A DNA stretch of 64,000 nt from Tanytarsus gracilentus (GCA_038502055.1 JAXRKN010000042.1:3100001-3164000), one strand, 5' to 3'; shown: positions 25,700 to 41,700, numbered from the stretch's first letter. Numbers and translations: made by a program. The notes: generated by a model from the letters alone, not told the origin.

Positions 25700-28600
25700 T
25701 CGATGCCAATGTGCGTTAATAAACGGAAAGAATAAAAATATGATGAAAAATGTTACATAAATTTTTACTCCCTTTTTCGAGAGGTTTGGTTTGACTTGTT
25801 TTACTCATTATTTTATTTTAAGGTGGCGAGTTGAAATTTTTTTTCAAAAGATCGAAAAAATAAAAAACATTTAAAACATTTTAACTTGTGGTTCTTCCTA
25901 CTCAAATTTAATTTTTTGCTTTTATCAAAATTTTGATTTAAACAAGTCTTAAACTTCAAATTCTTTAAAAAGAAAAACACATTTTAAAAATTTACTCTAA
26001 ATTCGACTCACCACATTATTTTGTCTCTTATAAATTTTCTCATCACATTTTCAGTTTTATCACCGCCGAAAAAAAATCATCATCTTTAAAAATATTGAGG
26101 GGTGTACTTTACTTAAAACGAGAGCATGCAGTGAGATCAATGACAACGCTTCATAATTAAATGAGTGATTGTCTCGTGGGTCGTCGAAGTTATAAAGGAA
26201 AATGTAAAATCTTGTGATTACACATTGCGCCTCGCTCTTTTTCGATACATTAAATTCAAGTATATTTTAATCTCGACCCGTGTAAAAGGAGGAAAAATTC
26301 TTAAGAACGATAAAAAAAAGAAAGAGAATAAAAATCGCGTTATGGTTCGGGATATTGTCATCAATGCGGTAGTAAAATGAGTAAAAATGACAGCAGTTTA
26401 TTTATGATTTCTATCAGTGAACCTTAAAAAATGTTCTTGATTTTTCAATTAAATTTACTTGGAAGATGCGACATAGAAATTTATGAAATTATTCTCAAAA
26501 TATGTGAAAACATTAAGTTTTTAAAAAACCGTTAAAATTTTCATCTATTCATAGTTGTGACGCAACCTTCAAACGACTCCCCTAATCATTTCATAAAACG
26601 CTCTTCTGACTTTTCGTTCGATTTTTAGCTCATAAAAGAAGGAAAGGAAAATCCGAAAATCATCATTGATAAGAACAACACATTACAACACACCGAGAGA
26701 GTCGGAAAACAGCGTAGAAACATTAATTAAGATAAAGTCGGTGTGTAAAATGAAAATCAATGAAGTTCATTGCAATATTGTGTGGCTCGATGTGTAGATA
26801 TGAGCACCTTTTATATGGTGGGCTGGGTGCTTTAATGTTGAATCGCATCCGGGACATTGCAAAAAGCTGCCTTTCGCATTCGACATTAGGAGGCATTAAA
26901 TTTTATTAATTTATGAGTCGCAATGGCTGCGGTGTTGTGTTGTGGCCGTAGTTTCATGTTTACTCTAATTTATGCCAATTCATTATACGACAAAATGCAC
27001 TTTCGTGCACAACAATTACTTCACAGACATGCCGCAACTCTTTTTTTCTCTCTTTTCGCGTTCATTTTTTCATTGCTTCTCGCACATGCAACCACCTCCT
27101 CGGAATGGCTGCTCCAACTATAATTATATGCAATTTCAGCAAATTCATTTATTCACCCCGATGGCAAAGCAGAGAGAGAAATGCATTTTATATACGCCTG
27201 TAAGTAAGCAAAAACCTTGAACAATAATCAAGCAATTGTTTTAGCTTTTTTCTCTCTCCATTTCTTGTTTCAATGATGACCGCAAGGCACTCACTGCATT
27301 GCATATACACGCTGAGATCAACATTTAATTCAATGAAATTAAAAATGTATATAATTTTCCTCGCTATAAAGCACTCTCTCGTTTTTTTACAAAAGCACAC
27401 ACATCGTCGTCATCATCGTGAATGTCATGCGAGGAAAAAGACAACATTAGATGAATATCTCGCGAGAAGGAGGAGGAATGAAAATGCTTAAATATGGATA
27501 TGATGAATAGCTGGAAGGAAAATTTATTTGTGAAGGTGTTCAAGCGACATTTTAAACTTTTTTTTTGAAAATTTAGAGTTTAAAATTGGTGACAGATTTT
27601 TTAAAATTAATTTTTTTAATTCTCTAAATTTTCCCATAAATCACACTGAAAATCAAAATCCATCTCTTTAAAATTCACACAAATAACTTCGCATCATGAT
27701 ATAAGTGTGTTATGAAAAAACGAGGAAACAAGATGAGCATGAAATGTGGTGCATGTTGTATCGTTTTTACAGAATTCCTCTTCTGCTTTTTTGTGAACAT
27801 TCGCTTCCTCGCTCGGTGGCAACCCCTATAAATATCACACACAGATAAATAGACGACGAGAGAAATTCTTTCATATAACCCACCCTATGTTATAGAAGGG
27901 AAAAACAGTTGCTGCAACAGAGCAGAGAGAGAGAAAAAATTCTGATGGAGACCATCAATCTTCTTTCTACATTTTGAATGACAGGTCAAAGAAGTCGGAT
28001 ACCTAAATTTCACTGCAAAAAGGAAAAGAAGGAGAGCGGAAAAATTTAAGGCGTCACTGTCTTTCCTTTCAATATGTGAATCTTTTTAATAATTTTTTTT
28101 CTCTTCATTCATTGCCGTACTTTTATGTGAAATGTGTCTTTAATGCTGAAGAGAGAAAACTTTTCGCTTAGTTTTAAATTTATTCTCGGCGAAAACGGCT
28201 CAAGGGAGGATAAAAGATTTGAGATTGAAATTATTTTGGGGGATTTTAGAATATTTGCATTGAATTGAAAACATTTTAAAGTAATCATTAGATAATTGAC
28301 CCAAGAGAGCAACTAAGAGGGTATTTTACATTTTGTGGGAATTTAAATTTATTAAAGTTTTATGATTTTTAGGGTGCTTCAAAAATTAGGGAATAATAAA
28401 TTTAAACGATTAAAAATTTAAAAATTTAAAACTTTTTAAAATTTAAATTTTTAACGACCAGTTAATGCAGATTTTTAGCAAAAAATTAATTTTGTTCTTA
28501 AAACTGATTTTTATAGCAAATTAAAATATTTAATAGCAATTTGTTTAATTTTAAACATTAATTAAATTTCCTTATTATTTAACCTTCAACATTTTTCCCA

Positions 28601-31600
28601 ACCAATTGTGTCACCCCATCGATTTCACCTCATTCATTCATGCTCACACGAAAGCTAATTTTTCATTTCATCACACTCAGATCATGTCAAACCTTCATGA
28701 CCTTTAAATTCATTTGTTGTGAGAATTATAATAATGTTATGAAACTTTTTTCTCTTCTTTCTCCTTTTCAAATATATTCGAGACTAGCCAGTCTCATGCA
28801 TATACACATGTGAATAAGAAGTTGGTAAGTAATTCAAAATTAATCATATAATTAATTATGTATTATCCCGTGAAAATGTATACAGGTCTCGATGTTGTGT
28901 CGACATACACACACAAATTTTTTGGGCATTCACATTTGAATAATAGTCGAATTACAAAAGGAGGCGAGAAAGCCACACAACAATGAATTATAAGAAGATA
29001 TTCTACCGAATTTTCTGTATCTTTCGCCTCGGCTTTTGTTACCACGATCGAGGTTCAATTGAATCTTCAATTGGCATGAATTAAATGAGGGGATTTTTCA
29101 CCTTCGAGACTGTACACTTATTTTTGAAAAATGATGATAATCTGTCCGTGAATCGATTTATATTTTGAGCTCTCTCCGCACATATGATGTGTGTGCATTA
29201 TTAGCTTTATGATCTTCTCGTTCGGTAATTTTTCTCACCGCTCAGCATATCATGTTTAAATTTGCAGTAAAAAAGTTTTTCCACTTCGAAAGAAAGTTTA
29301 TTTTTTGTGTTGTATGGTTTTTATCTTCCTAAAACTCAAAAAGTGTAGTAGATTTAAAATCTACTTAAAGAATCTTTAATGGCACTTTAATAAAGCAAGG
29401 AAAACTTGCTCTTGGGAAATTTTTCCACTTTACTTTTAGGAGTGAGAAGGAAAAAGGAAAAATTCAAGTGGCATCCGAAGCAACTAAAAATATTTTCTCC
29501 TGTCTACGAATAATCTGTTGAACGACAAAGGCGAAAAAGGGTCATTTGTAAAAGTTTTGTGTGTGTGAGTATCTTACTTATATGAGGAAACGACTTTAAT
29601 TAAGAGTTTAGATAGAAAAAGTTATTTTAAATTTGTTTATTAAATTTTTAAGTAAGACACAATGGATAATAAATTTTGCATTTAAAATATTTGGTTCTCT
29701 GCCATTTTTCATTTTTTTTTAATTTTAATTAAAGTAAAGGAGAAAATTTGTTGTCACATAAAACTGACCCAGACACCCAACACACAAATTATCTACGGTC
29801 ATTCACGATGACAAATGCTTCCAACTTCACCAGCAGCCCTCTTACAAAATTTCCAAAAATGCCTTTTTCTCGAGAAAAAGCCACAAAATAGGAAGAAAAA
29901 GTTATTTTTTAAGTAATTCAACGACGACATTAAAAAAATGTGTGTATGAGGCATGGACAAAGTGCCAACAGTAGTCGAAAGGAGAGAGAAAGATAAGGGG
30001 AGGACGGTGCGGCAATAATTCCTTTCACATGTTAAACGGAGAACCGCAAAAATATCATCGAGAAATGTGCATATAATTATAATCTAGAAAATGTGCCTTG
30101 CTTAGCAGAAAAAAATATACACACACACATTTTTCCCAACTTAAACAATTTTTAATGATTCCCATTCTCTTGCTCTCTTTTTTGACCATCTCTTTAACCC
30201 TTTTACTCTTTTTTTTCTCGGGTCTTGCCTTAAAATTTATATCGTATGCCATTTCGCTTGCTGCTTGCGGTTGACGAAGCTACCAAAATGTATATTCATG
30301 GGCAACAACTCATGTGTGTAAAGATCCGAAAAAAATTACTGCTGAAGTTATTATTAAAGTAAAGTAGTGTATCGCTTTAATGGATAACATAACATAGAAA
30401 ATATTTACTTCTAGTTTTTTTTTTGGAATTGTGCAGAAAATATTTTTGGGTTAAAATTAAATGAACTGCACTGAAATAAATCATTAAAAATTTAAATCAA
30501 ACATGAAATTAAAAATTAAAATTAATTTTATAGAGGTTCGAATCCTGAAAATTGTCAAGTGTCAATTTATCAAATAATTTATAAATTTTTGCTTTTTTTT
30601 CTAAAAAATTCACGTAGTCCTTCATCGAGTGCTTTAGCAACATGTAATTAGTAATTTTCCCCTTCTATTTTACCCATCTTTTTATGTCGATCGATGAATG
30701 ACATACAACCAAAAAAAAGGGTAAAGATGGACGGGTTGAATTAAATTTCATTAAATCATCCGAGGAAGGTTGAGATAGCCGAAAGCCTCGAGAGATCATT
30801 CCATCTTCTTTAAATTGTCTGATATGTAGCGGTCAAGCTGTACATCGACTTTCAATTTAATATTCTCTAGACGGGTTTCAGCTTTTGTGTGTGAGTGCTC
30901 GAGTAGAATGAAGTTAAAAAATGCGCTGATGTCAATCATACCAATTTTCCCTCCGCAAATGTACTTCGTGCCGCAATCTACAATCAAACTATACACGACG
31001 TAGCACAGAACAAGGCAAGATAAATCAGTTATTATTTCGAAAATTGTTCCATGGCGCAAATATACCTTGCGTGCGTTTCTTTCATTAAATTAATATATCA
31101 GACCGAGTGAGTGAGAGCGAGAGGCGAAGTAGAAAAAAAACATGTACAAGCAATTTAAATTTTTTTCCTGTAAGAATTATGGAGAAATAAAAAAAATAAC
31201 ATAGCGAAAGATGGAAAAGAAAATGAACAGAAAAGAGAGGAACTCGAACATAAATTTAATAATATAAGTTTTTTTTAATTTGCGGTTGCGAAGCAGGTTT
31301 CATGTTGCCTCCATTTTTCTCCGATTGTATTTCTCCACTATGTCTACAGTTGTGTGATAAGCAGTGTCTTGCATGCCCAGTTAGGGATTTTGAAATGGTG
31401 GTTTTTAATTTAGTGAAATTATTGTGATTATTTTGAGAAATATTTTAATCATCGAGTGTCACATTTTCAAATATTTTCTGAAACTAATATTTTTAAAAAT
31501 CAATTGCAGAATTTTAAAAATTTAATTTTGAATTGTGCTTGAGAAGGTTCCACTCATCATTTCGTTTGATTTGTGAGCTTTAAAAAGTCTTTCTTTTAAG

Positions 31601-32700
31601 TTTTCAAATTTAAACAAGTTAAATTTAGGAACGTAAATTTATTTACTCTTAAAACTTTTTTATCTATGAGAAACAAAAACTTAATTTAAATTAGAAAATT
31701 ACAAAAAAAATTATTTATATTTTCTTCTTATTTTACTCACTGGGCCAAAATTAAAGTGTTGAACTTTATGTATATGTGTGTGCCTTAAACTTTTTCCTTC
31801 AACTGTTTCCTATCAAGCTTGCCATTTTTCTCTTTTGTGGCATACACAAAAAAAAACTCTCTCTACAGCATAAACTGATAAGAATTTTATTTTCCCTCCA
31901 TGTCATGCAAGCAAACAAGTAAAAAAAATATTGTAGAACACAGTGAAGGCTGCGAGTGTATGGAAAGAGGGAACAGCAAGAAGAAAAATTATGACATTGC
32001 AAAAGTTGGCAAACGAAAAACACGAGAAGCGATGAGATGAGACAGAGAACAGGCATGATAGCATCAATTAATCCATTGACGTCCTCGAACTAATCCCTAT
32101 CGAGCAACCCGAGAAATAATCCAAAATTTTTCATCAAAAAAGTTTCTCAACAAAAATTCACTTTTTCCTCGGGTCTGAAGATTTGAATTTTTTCTCTCTC
32201 ACAAAAGCACACACTTTTGGAGCAAACACACCACATGCTCCACCTTCTCCTTCGCATCACGCAAACTCCAATCTCAATGAGTTGGAAGCATCCGTAAAAG
32301 CTTCAACATAAGAACCAATACTAACACACATAGCAGACTTTCGACACGCCTCCGAAAAAGCAGCGGAAAAAAGAAAATTCAACAAAAAATATTTTTTACT
32401 CTCCGCACGTTGTGCACACTTTTATTATTCGTTTGTCAGTGTACTCAGCTAGATGCTTCGTGTCAAACATTGCGCGAAATAAAAAAATTATTTTCAAAAA
32501 ATATCGTGAAAATTTCTCAAGTGTGAATGACATAAAAAAATCGTTGTTATTTTACGACAATGCAAAAAATTAGATAAAATTCAAGTGCGAGAATTAATTA
32601 AGAGTTTTTTTTCAATTTTTTTCGTTGTGCATAATAATTTTAGCCTCACAATTCCGTGACAGTGCAATATAACTTAAAAAAATTAAATAAATTAGAAATC
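25700..32700. other. zen-pb intergenic region
   Basis: About 7 kb between the end of zen and the start of pb with no supportable gene. It is AT-rich with scattered TC/GA tracts. A perfect GGTTCGAATCC motif is at 30535-30545. The last few hundred bases must hold the pb promoter and 5' UTR; TCAGTG at 32436-32441 resembles an initiator but lacks a matching downstream element. Confidence 0.6.
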
Positions 32701-35700
32701 ATGCAAGAAGTTTGCAGTGTGATTGATCCGCATATAAAGACAGAATCGTCGCTGATGCCGTTGCAAACCGTGATAGGAATGAATCCTATCCAGCAAAACG
32801 GTCAAGCTCATAATGTCCATTCACTATCGCCCAAGATGGGCCCAAACTGTGATAAATCACGTGAAAATGCTTATTGGATGCCTACCGAAACTGGATTTAT
32901 AAATTCACAGCCTTCGATGGCGGAATTTTTAACGCATTTAGGTCCCGATAGTCCGAAATTGGAGCAAGGCTCTTACGGGACCGCATCCGATGGCGATCCA
33001 CTGCCTGAATATCCTTGGATGAAGGAAAAGAAAACCGCAAGGAAATCGAACACACAGAGTGAGTAAATTTAATTTTTTCATCGCCTAAAACTTTAGACAA
33101 ATGTCTTGCAATTAATAATCGATGAACTCATCTCATGTTTTAAGTCATGTCTAGCTTCGAAGATATTTTGATAAATTATTTTTCCTCAGGATCAAGCAAA
33201 TCGAAGATCCGTCAAAAATTTTATAATCTTAAACCTGTTATTTACGTTCATTTGTCATACGCAGCGAAAAAAAATTATTGAAGAGAGAAAGAAAACGGAA
33301 AAAATGTTATTTGACTGTTGAGTGATCTCTCTTCCAAGCAAACCAAATTAATGATTATTTTTTAAGGTTCTCTCTACTCGGCTTTTGTTGTGTAGCCGTC
33401 AAAAATGAAATTATTTTATCTCTCCTCTATTTTTTTAATTTTAACAAACGGTCTCTCGACGGCCCAAGTGATGAGAGAAAATTTGCGCTCGAAATTGTTT
33501 GAGAATTGAAAAAAATATGTGTGTCAATTGATGACTATTGAGAAATCACAAGTAGCTAATTGATTGATGTGTTTTATGAATGAATAGAGAAAGATTTTGA
33601 ATTTAGACTGAGGTGTAAAAATAAATAAACATGATTAGAAAACTTTTATTTTTTTGCCACTCAATTTTAAAGATAGAAAATTTGCAAACATTTTAATTTA
33701 ACTTTAAATTAAAATATTCAAAGGATTAAAATTAATTGTATAATTTTTTTTTAAAAAGTAATTTAATTATTTTAAAGCATTATTTTTTGTTGCCTTTAAA
33801 TACACTCGACAAATTATTATCTCAAAATATTCATTAAGTTCAATTCTAAAAATTAACGTAATTTCGGACATCTTCACAGTTTACCTATTTTGTTTATTTA
33901 AAAAAATCATTTAAATTTTTAAGTAAATTGAAAATTTTATTTTATGTTTTTAAAAACATTCTTATAAGGAATGATCTCTGACCTTGACTTAATCTCCAAT
34001 TTTTTAAATAAATTTCATATTTACAAGAACAAAAGAAGAAAGAACAAATCGAATTTGATTAGTGAAGGCAGTCTCAGTAAAGAAAATCTTAAAAATAATT
34101 TTTTACACACAAAAAGAGATACTTTGACTGACCATTCAACTACCTCGACTCCTTGCTTCACCACAAAATAATAATAGCCATATGTGTGTGTATGTTCATA
34201 TGTACACCACTCACTCAGGCAAGGCGATTGTAGATCGCAAGAAAAATGAAAAATTTTATACAATTAATCAATGTGAAAGGTGATTTTTTTAATAGTTTCG
34301 TCTTCCATGTGCGCCTTCACATGCTTTATAACAAATTTCATAAATATTAATTTTGCTTTAGGTGAAGCAAAAGGAGAGGCACACCGAAGAGCGTTTTGCT
34401 CTTTTTTTCAATCTCATTATTATTGTTGTGTGTGCCTCACTACATCCGTTTAATATTACTTTGATTGACTTGTGGCGACTGTTTGTTGGAAGCCGCAAAT
34501 TATATTATTTTCAGACATTTTTCATTCAGCTTTTCCCCCACTCTTTGGTGGCTATTGTGTGACGACAATGATGGCTATTGTTTCTTATAAAAAAGAAGAC
34601 TTTAAAAGGGAGCCGCCGCGCAACTTAATTTTTACATCGAGATTTTACGGCGAATTTCGAAAGGAAAACTACCGCAAATTCTTCAATACATTTTAAACTT
34701 GAATTCTTAAGTTTAATTAATTAAATTGTTTGTCATAACTGTAAAGTATTTTTAAAATATTAAAATTTCAAAAGTAAATTTAGGTTCAAATCCTTAAAAA
34801 TTAATAATTTTTCATGCATCGGATCATTTTTTTGCAATCATCCTTAAAATATTTTTTAACACCTTTCGTAAAATATAAAAAATTTAAATAAATATTTCCT
34901 TAACTATTCAATTCAAAGAATTTTCACATATAAATCTCTCCCGATATGTGTTTGCGCAGCAGACAAGGTTAGCAACCTCCCCAATTTCACCTACACACTT
35001 TAGTGCCATCATAAAACTTTACGACACCATTTGAACAGATTATAAACAAGGAAAGAAGTCGAAAGAATCCTTTTTATGCTTTATCGTCGTCTATAGAACA
35101 AAAATAATTTTCTCTTCTTACATGTGAACTACACATAGCCGAACTCTACATGCTGTTGAGAAGATAAATTGTGCGTTAGATATTCTGAACAAAAATAAAC
35201 ACAACAAGAGTGAAATTCTCTGTACGTTTCGCATTGAATGTTAAGGGTTATTTTTATTGTATTACAAAAGAGATTGTAATAAATCTTCATAGCCTGTTGA
35301 ATCACTTGACTCTCATTCTCGATGAGTGTATCGTGGTGTATATGTGAAAATTAAGCCATAATTGTGTGTGAAAATGTTTTTTTGGACGTTGTGAAAATTA
35401 TTTATTGAGGAGAGTTTTTTATGAAGTGTTTGAGGGGTGATGATGGAGTTGAATGGATGAAAAAATGCCTCAAATTTATGAGAATACCGCAGAAAAACAC
35501 TTAGTTTTATGACTCAAACATTTAAAATATCCAAAAATCCATAAAGGACACAAAGGTCATAAACTTCTTCTTTCTCTTTCTACCCAAACACAACCTCATT
35601 ATCCATCGCATTATCGGCTAAGTCTCGATAAAGCCAAAGTGTCAAAATATTTATTGCATTCGTTACGCTCAGCAAGTGCTCTCCAAACGCCACACATCAA

Positions 35701-38700
35701 TTGAGTTCAATACACGCAGCCAAGATTGGTATCATCATTTTTCAGTCTGGCGCTAAAGGTCTTTTTTTCTTCTTTTGACTCGCTTTCATGCTGCCCCGAA
35801 AGAGAAAAATTTGTTAACCTCAAAGAAGAATGAAAATTGTATAATTGTAGATAAGTATGGCTTAACAATAGAGAAGAAATAGACACACAAACACCGAGTG
35901 CGCTCCCCGAAAAAAAAGTTGTTTCTCGGGATAATTTTTCTTAATGATATTGTTTTAATGATGATGTTTGAATGAAAAGATACACAGGAGGGTTTTTCGA
36001 GTGCGCATTTTTTCTGATTAATTGTTTTCCATCAACAATTTTTCTCTCTCGTCTCCCCCTTTTTTTTCGAGAGAAAGTCTAGAGGGCAAATGATGGAAAT
36101 AAATTGGCGGTTTTGAATGAAGTTCATAGAGGAAATTTTACATCTTTCATCTTATCGATCATTCTCTGTCTCTCAACAATATTGGAATCAATATAAGGTT
36201 GGCAAAAAATCCTTTTACAATTTTAACACATCACAGTCAAAGAAGAGTAATTCATTATCTTTTCGATGTCTCTTTAACGCCACACAGCTGAGAGAGGAAA
36301 ATTCAAATGTTGTTTTAGCAGCATCGAGTTGACAGTTGATCAATCAAAGTTCCTCAATGTCTCGCACTGATGAAATGTTTTTCCTCTCTCTTGCTTTGAA
36401 GAGAATGAAAGGGTGTCTTAATCTTATCATTGTGTCACTTTAGTGCTGTTAGAGAGTGTGAAATGAAATACAAGTTAGAAAAAGAAGAAAAATAATTTCC
36501 CAGTTTGAAAAAGTCGAAATTTATTTTTTTTGTGTCCATGTAACTTTTTTAAGTTTGATTTGTGGAGCATGTTTTAGATTCAATTCCAGGCTAAATCAAT
36601 ATTATTTTATTTCTATGAGTAAATTTCACTTTTTAACTTTTTGAATTTGTTATAAAAAATATTAATTTAAATTTTTCACTGGGCCTGGGTTAATTTTCCC
36701 TTCTTTTAATTTTACTCTCTTAAAATACTTGAATCACGTAAATCAATCTCATTTCCAGGGAGGAGTCGAAAAAAATTTCAAGATAAACCTGAAAATCCTT
36801 TGGGGTTAGGACATTTTGCCCCTGTGACATTTTGCCCTCACCCAAAATCCGTGGGCAAGGGCAAAAAAATATAGGGTCAATTTGTCCGGGGCAATTTGCC
36901 CACAGATTTGACCATGCCCACATATTTTGCAAATTTTGCCCTCATTTGACCATGGACAAATTGACCCTATATTTTTTGCCCACAGACAATTTGCCCATAA
37001 ATTATTTAATTGAAAATTAATTGTTTTAATATTTTTTTTTCAAATTTTTCACACTAATTTTACTATGGTATACTTAAAGAGAAACAAGATTTTTAATTTT
37101 GCACCTATTGGCACTTCTTGAGTATCCATACTCAAAAAATTTTAACTGAAAGTGATACAAAACACATGAAATAGAGGGCTTCTTCTAAATCCGAAATAAA
37201 ATTTCTAAAACTATTAAATGAGAGTAAGTTTTTCTTTTGAGGATATTAAGCACTTCCTGCAGATAAAAAAATTTATAATGCTTTAAAAAATTGTTAATGT
37301 TCTTCATCGACAACATGCAAACAAGTCAGATATTTATCTTGAAAAAATCAAAAGTTATTGCAAAATCAAAAATACACCTCTGGAATCTTTGAAATTTTTC
37401 AGAATTTTAAGATTTACTCTTTCATGTTTGAGAGCAGATTACTCCATAACTATGAATGATAGATATTTCATGTGATACATCAATAGATGCGGAGTAAAAC
37501 GTTCTATTAAGAAAAGATACAATATGGTTTTCGTTAGTGTAAAAATCATGAGAAAAAGAAAAAATATAGGCAAAAAGTAAATCTTAAAAATTTTTCGTAT
37601 TGACCGACAAAAACTTTAAATTACTTTAATTAAGTTTATATTTTGACAAAAAAATAATCATGGGCAATTTGTCCATGGGCAAAAAATATAGGGTCAATTT
37701 GTCCTGGGCAATTTGCCCACAGTATTGCCCATGCCCACATATTTTGCAAATTTTGCCCTCATTTGACCATGGACAAATTGACCCTATATTTTTTTTGCCC
37801 TTGCCCACAGATTTTGGGTGTGGGCAAAATGTCACAGGGGCAAAATGTCACAGAGTCAATCCTTTCCATCATTCACAAAAAGAATTTCACATCCACTCAA
37901 TCTTTATCACATTCTTTCACAATTCATGAAGGAATTTTATGAAAGTCCCTAATTAAATTAAAAATAATGCGATTTTTTACTCACTCAAATGTGGGGTAGG
38001 AAGAAAAAGTTTTTTGTGCGGATAATTAGCATATTTACTTAATTTAATTTAATAGAGTTGTGCCTACGATTCAAGAACTGTGTGACTGTTGCTGCAAAAG
38101 AATCAACAAACAGTAATCTCTTAAAATTTTATTACCAACAGACGGTTTACCCAAACGACACAATCTCAAGTCGACTGTGTGGATTTAGTTCAATTGTTAT
38201 TTGCGCTATGCCATTAAAAATTAAAGACGTTAGGAAATTATGTAAATTTATCATCATCACGAAAGAAAATTGTGGGAGATTATAAAATTTAAGAACTTTT
38301 ATTGTTCACTGTTTTTTCCTCTCTCCCACATGTAATGAACACAAAACTAAATGCCGCAATTTGTCGGACACAAAACCTCATGAAAAGTGACCGTATCAAT
38401 CATCATAGAAGAAACGTTACACACACATTATAAAAAATGATCTTGAAAGCTGCTGTTGAGGAAAAATCTTGACAGAAAAATTAGATAAACTCAGACTCGA
38501 GACTTAATTCTGTTAAAATCCCCTTCGACGTTGCTCAAAACACACCCAAACCGAACCTCACCACCAATTTATCATCATCTGCTTTAATATTATCATGTTA
38601 TATATCGAGAAGTGGTTTTATGTCGGAAAATCAGCAAGTGTTGGAAAATATGTGTAGAGAAAAATTTCCCAACAGCTTAAATGTGTAATTTAGATTATTT

Positions 38701-41700
38701 GTAACATAATTGTATGTAATTTATTCTCTAAATTGAGGATGGAACATGAATACTAAAGTCATCGATAGTGTTAAAGTTTAAGGTTGAATTTGAGACAGTT
38801 TTGAATTTTAAAAAAATGTAATTATCAAATTGTTATTAGAAAATAAATATTTATTGTTTTCTTTCAAAGTTAAAAATAGATTAATTTCTTCAAATTTAAT
38901 TCCTTTAAATATTTTTATAAAATCTCATGTTCACTTGATTCTCTTTCTTTAGCTTTTTAAATCAATCTTTTCTGTCCTTAAAAAAATTTTCCTCCCGTCC
39001 TTTAATTTTTCCTTTCTATTGTCTTCTGCTCATTATTGATTTTTTATTTCTTTCTCTCTTTCTTAAATGCCTTCTTTTATTTTTTTAAATGAGACTCATT
39101 GAACTCCATTGCGGCTCTTAAATTGCTTCCATATCCATTCAACTTAATTCGCTCTCTCTCCACTTATACACCGCAACTCGCGAGTAAAGTCAATATTTTC
39201 AGTGATGTGGAAAAAATAGGCGCGTTTAAGAGGAGAATAAAAAGAGGAATTTAATAAGGGATGAAAGATTTTTATACGCTCGTGGTGTGAGTAAAGAATT
39301 TTTAAAATTGTTTCATTAAATTAAGTGATGATGAGTAAAAAGCTGTCAATATTTGACTATCCACGAAGGTTATCACAATTATTTCGCGGGTACTCGAAAA
39401 TATTAATTTTCCGCCGTGGGGGTGCGATTAAGGTGTCAATAACGCAGTCGCGTTAAAAGTAAACAGAAAATTTGATCTCACATTTAATGCATGTAACAAC
39501 ATCATCATTATAGAGGCACTTTAAGTTCTTGAGTTCTCTCTCTCATTCCCTCACCGCATGATCTCCATTATTCAACATTGTGTGGAGATGAAATATTGCA
39601 GAAATTTTAAAAAATGAGCATGTTTTACATATTTCTGCACATAATTCTTTTCTATTCGAATTTTGCAAAAGTTTCAGGGGTAGAAACTATTTAATTTTTT
39701 TTCTCATTAATTTGCATGGTTTGAAAAATTGCAATAAAAGTTTTATGCAAAAAATCTCAATAATTTTTTAATAGTTTCCACCCCTTGTCAACTTCATCCC
39801 TCACTCTCAAACTCACTGACTTCTTTAAGTCAGTCTCTGATAAAGACTTTAAATAGTGCTCGTAGCTGTTTTAAACAGCAATTTATTTTTCTACTTTGTA
39901 GCATTAGCACTAACTCAACGAGAAAGACAGTAAAACCATAAAAATGTACAAACATTTTGCCAGGAAATTAATTCTTTCAACAGCAAACATTGTTATATAT
40001 TTCTTTCCATTTCCACCCGTGTGTGCGCGAGCGTTCACCAAAGCGCGATGAAGTCGCGAGAGAAAAAAATATCACCCTCAAGTTCTTTATTTAAATAAAT
40101 TCTCTTTTTTGTCTAGTGATTTTTTATGTGCCATCTTATGCAAACGAGTGAACGAACTGAGGGTTGTCGCTCATAAATAACATTTAATAAGAAATAAAAA
40201 ACCGGAGCAGAGTGTTTCTATCATCCGCTCGATGCCGATTTTTCTGAATAAATTTTGGCTATTGTCGCGTTGGAGAAAAATATTTAAGAGAGTGGAAAAA
40301 AATATGAAGTAAAAAATGGGTAAACAAATAACTGCTTTTATTATGCCCAATTAAACAGAATTTCAATGCGGTCTTTGTGGTGAATTGATTTTAATTAAGA
40401 GCGAGAGTTGAGGGAGGAAATAAAATTGAATATTGTAAATTTAAATTTATGGATTTTTGAGTTAATAGAAAAAAATTTCTTTATTTCAAAAAATTATTAA
40501 ACAATTTTCGAAATTCAACAATATCAAATTTAATTCAACTCTCACCATAGTAACATTGCCACAACAACCGAAAAAACCCAAAACAAAAAATTTTTTATTG
40601 AGAACTTTTAAATATGTCAGACATTCAGCCATTCATCTATACACGAGTGGAATGAGAAGCTATCATTATGCCAGTCACATATTATTAAATTCAAACAGCC
40701 ATATAAAAGTAGATGCAGACTATAATGACTCCCCACTATTATATATTATCAACCAATTAACATAATCATGAAAATTATTTGACCGTAAATTGGAGAGCTT
40801 GAGAGAGTTCTAAAATCAACCTCCATGAAGTCTCCTTGACCTCAAAAAAATTATATCGCTATTGTTTCTATGGAGACACAAAAAACACTCGAATGTATTT
40901 GAGAAAGCGACGATACAAAAACATGTGTACATGCGATCAAGATAATTATATGATATGTCAAAATGTTGAATAATTTGAAGCTAAAATGAAGGAAATATTT
41001 TTTGTGTTGGCTTGAGGCTGAAAATGGCAGCGGATGGTTTAATGAATTTTTAGTGAATTTAAAAAATTAAAAATTTCTTTTTTTTTGTTTTGTAATCGAA
41101 TTAGAGCTAAATTATTTTTTCTTCGTATATTTATTGAAATTAAAATGAAGACAATAAAAAAATTTCAAACATAAAAAATTGCCTTAAAACTTTCATTTTT
41201 TTGCATTTCCTCCTTAACAAAAAATCTTCACTGAAACATGACCACAAAAACAAATTCGGTGGAGTGAGAGAAGATTTTTTCAAGAAAATAATAATAATGT
41301 AATTTTATCTCGAGGCTGAAATGGCTCCGACACGCCTTTGGAAACTCAACATTATTTTTTTAAATATTGTATTTCGTGGTTTTGCTATACATTCCTCCTT
41401 CATTCCACCATCCAATTTATGTGTATGCTCTCGATGGAGAAAGAAGAATTGAAGATAATAAAAAAATTGTAAGAGAGAATTGAAGAAAAAGTTCTTGATT
41501 CGCTCGGTTTTTATTTCTCGATTGAGTTTTAAATTTTTATTGTTTTTTGGTGATCAAAATGAAGGAAATTGATTTTTTAAATCGAATGAAAAGAACTAAA
41601 TTTAAAAAAATTTTCGTCTTTTTTAAAAAAAATGTTTTAAAAATATAGAAATTTAAATATTAAGAATATTTTTAGAAAAGAACAGTTGAAAAACATCAAT

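Noticed and set aside
32656..32700. Upstream in-frame ATG of pb
   Set aside because: The conserved pb N-terminus begins MQEVCS at 32701, and the 15 extra residues match nothing in the family.
36720..37929. Open frames with repeated CPG/CPH patterns around 36.7-37.9 kb
   Set aside because: The same pattern appears on both strands because they are readings of the inverted arms of the mobile element.
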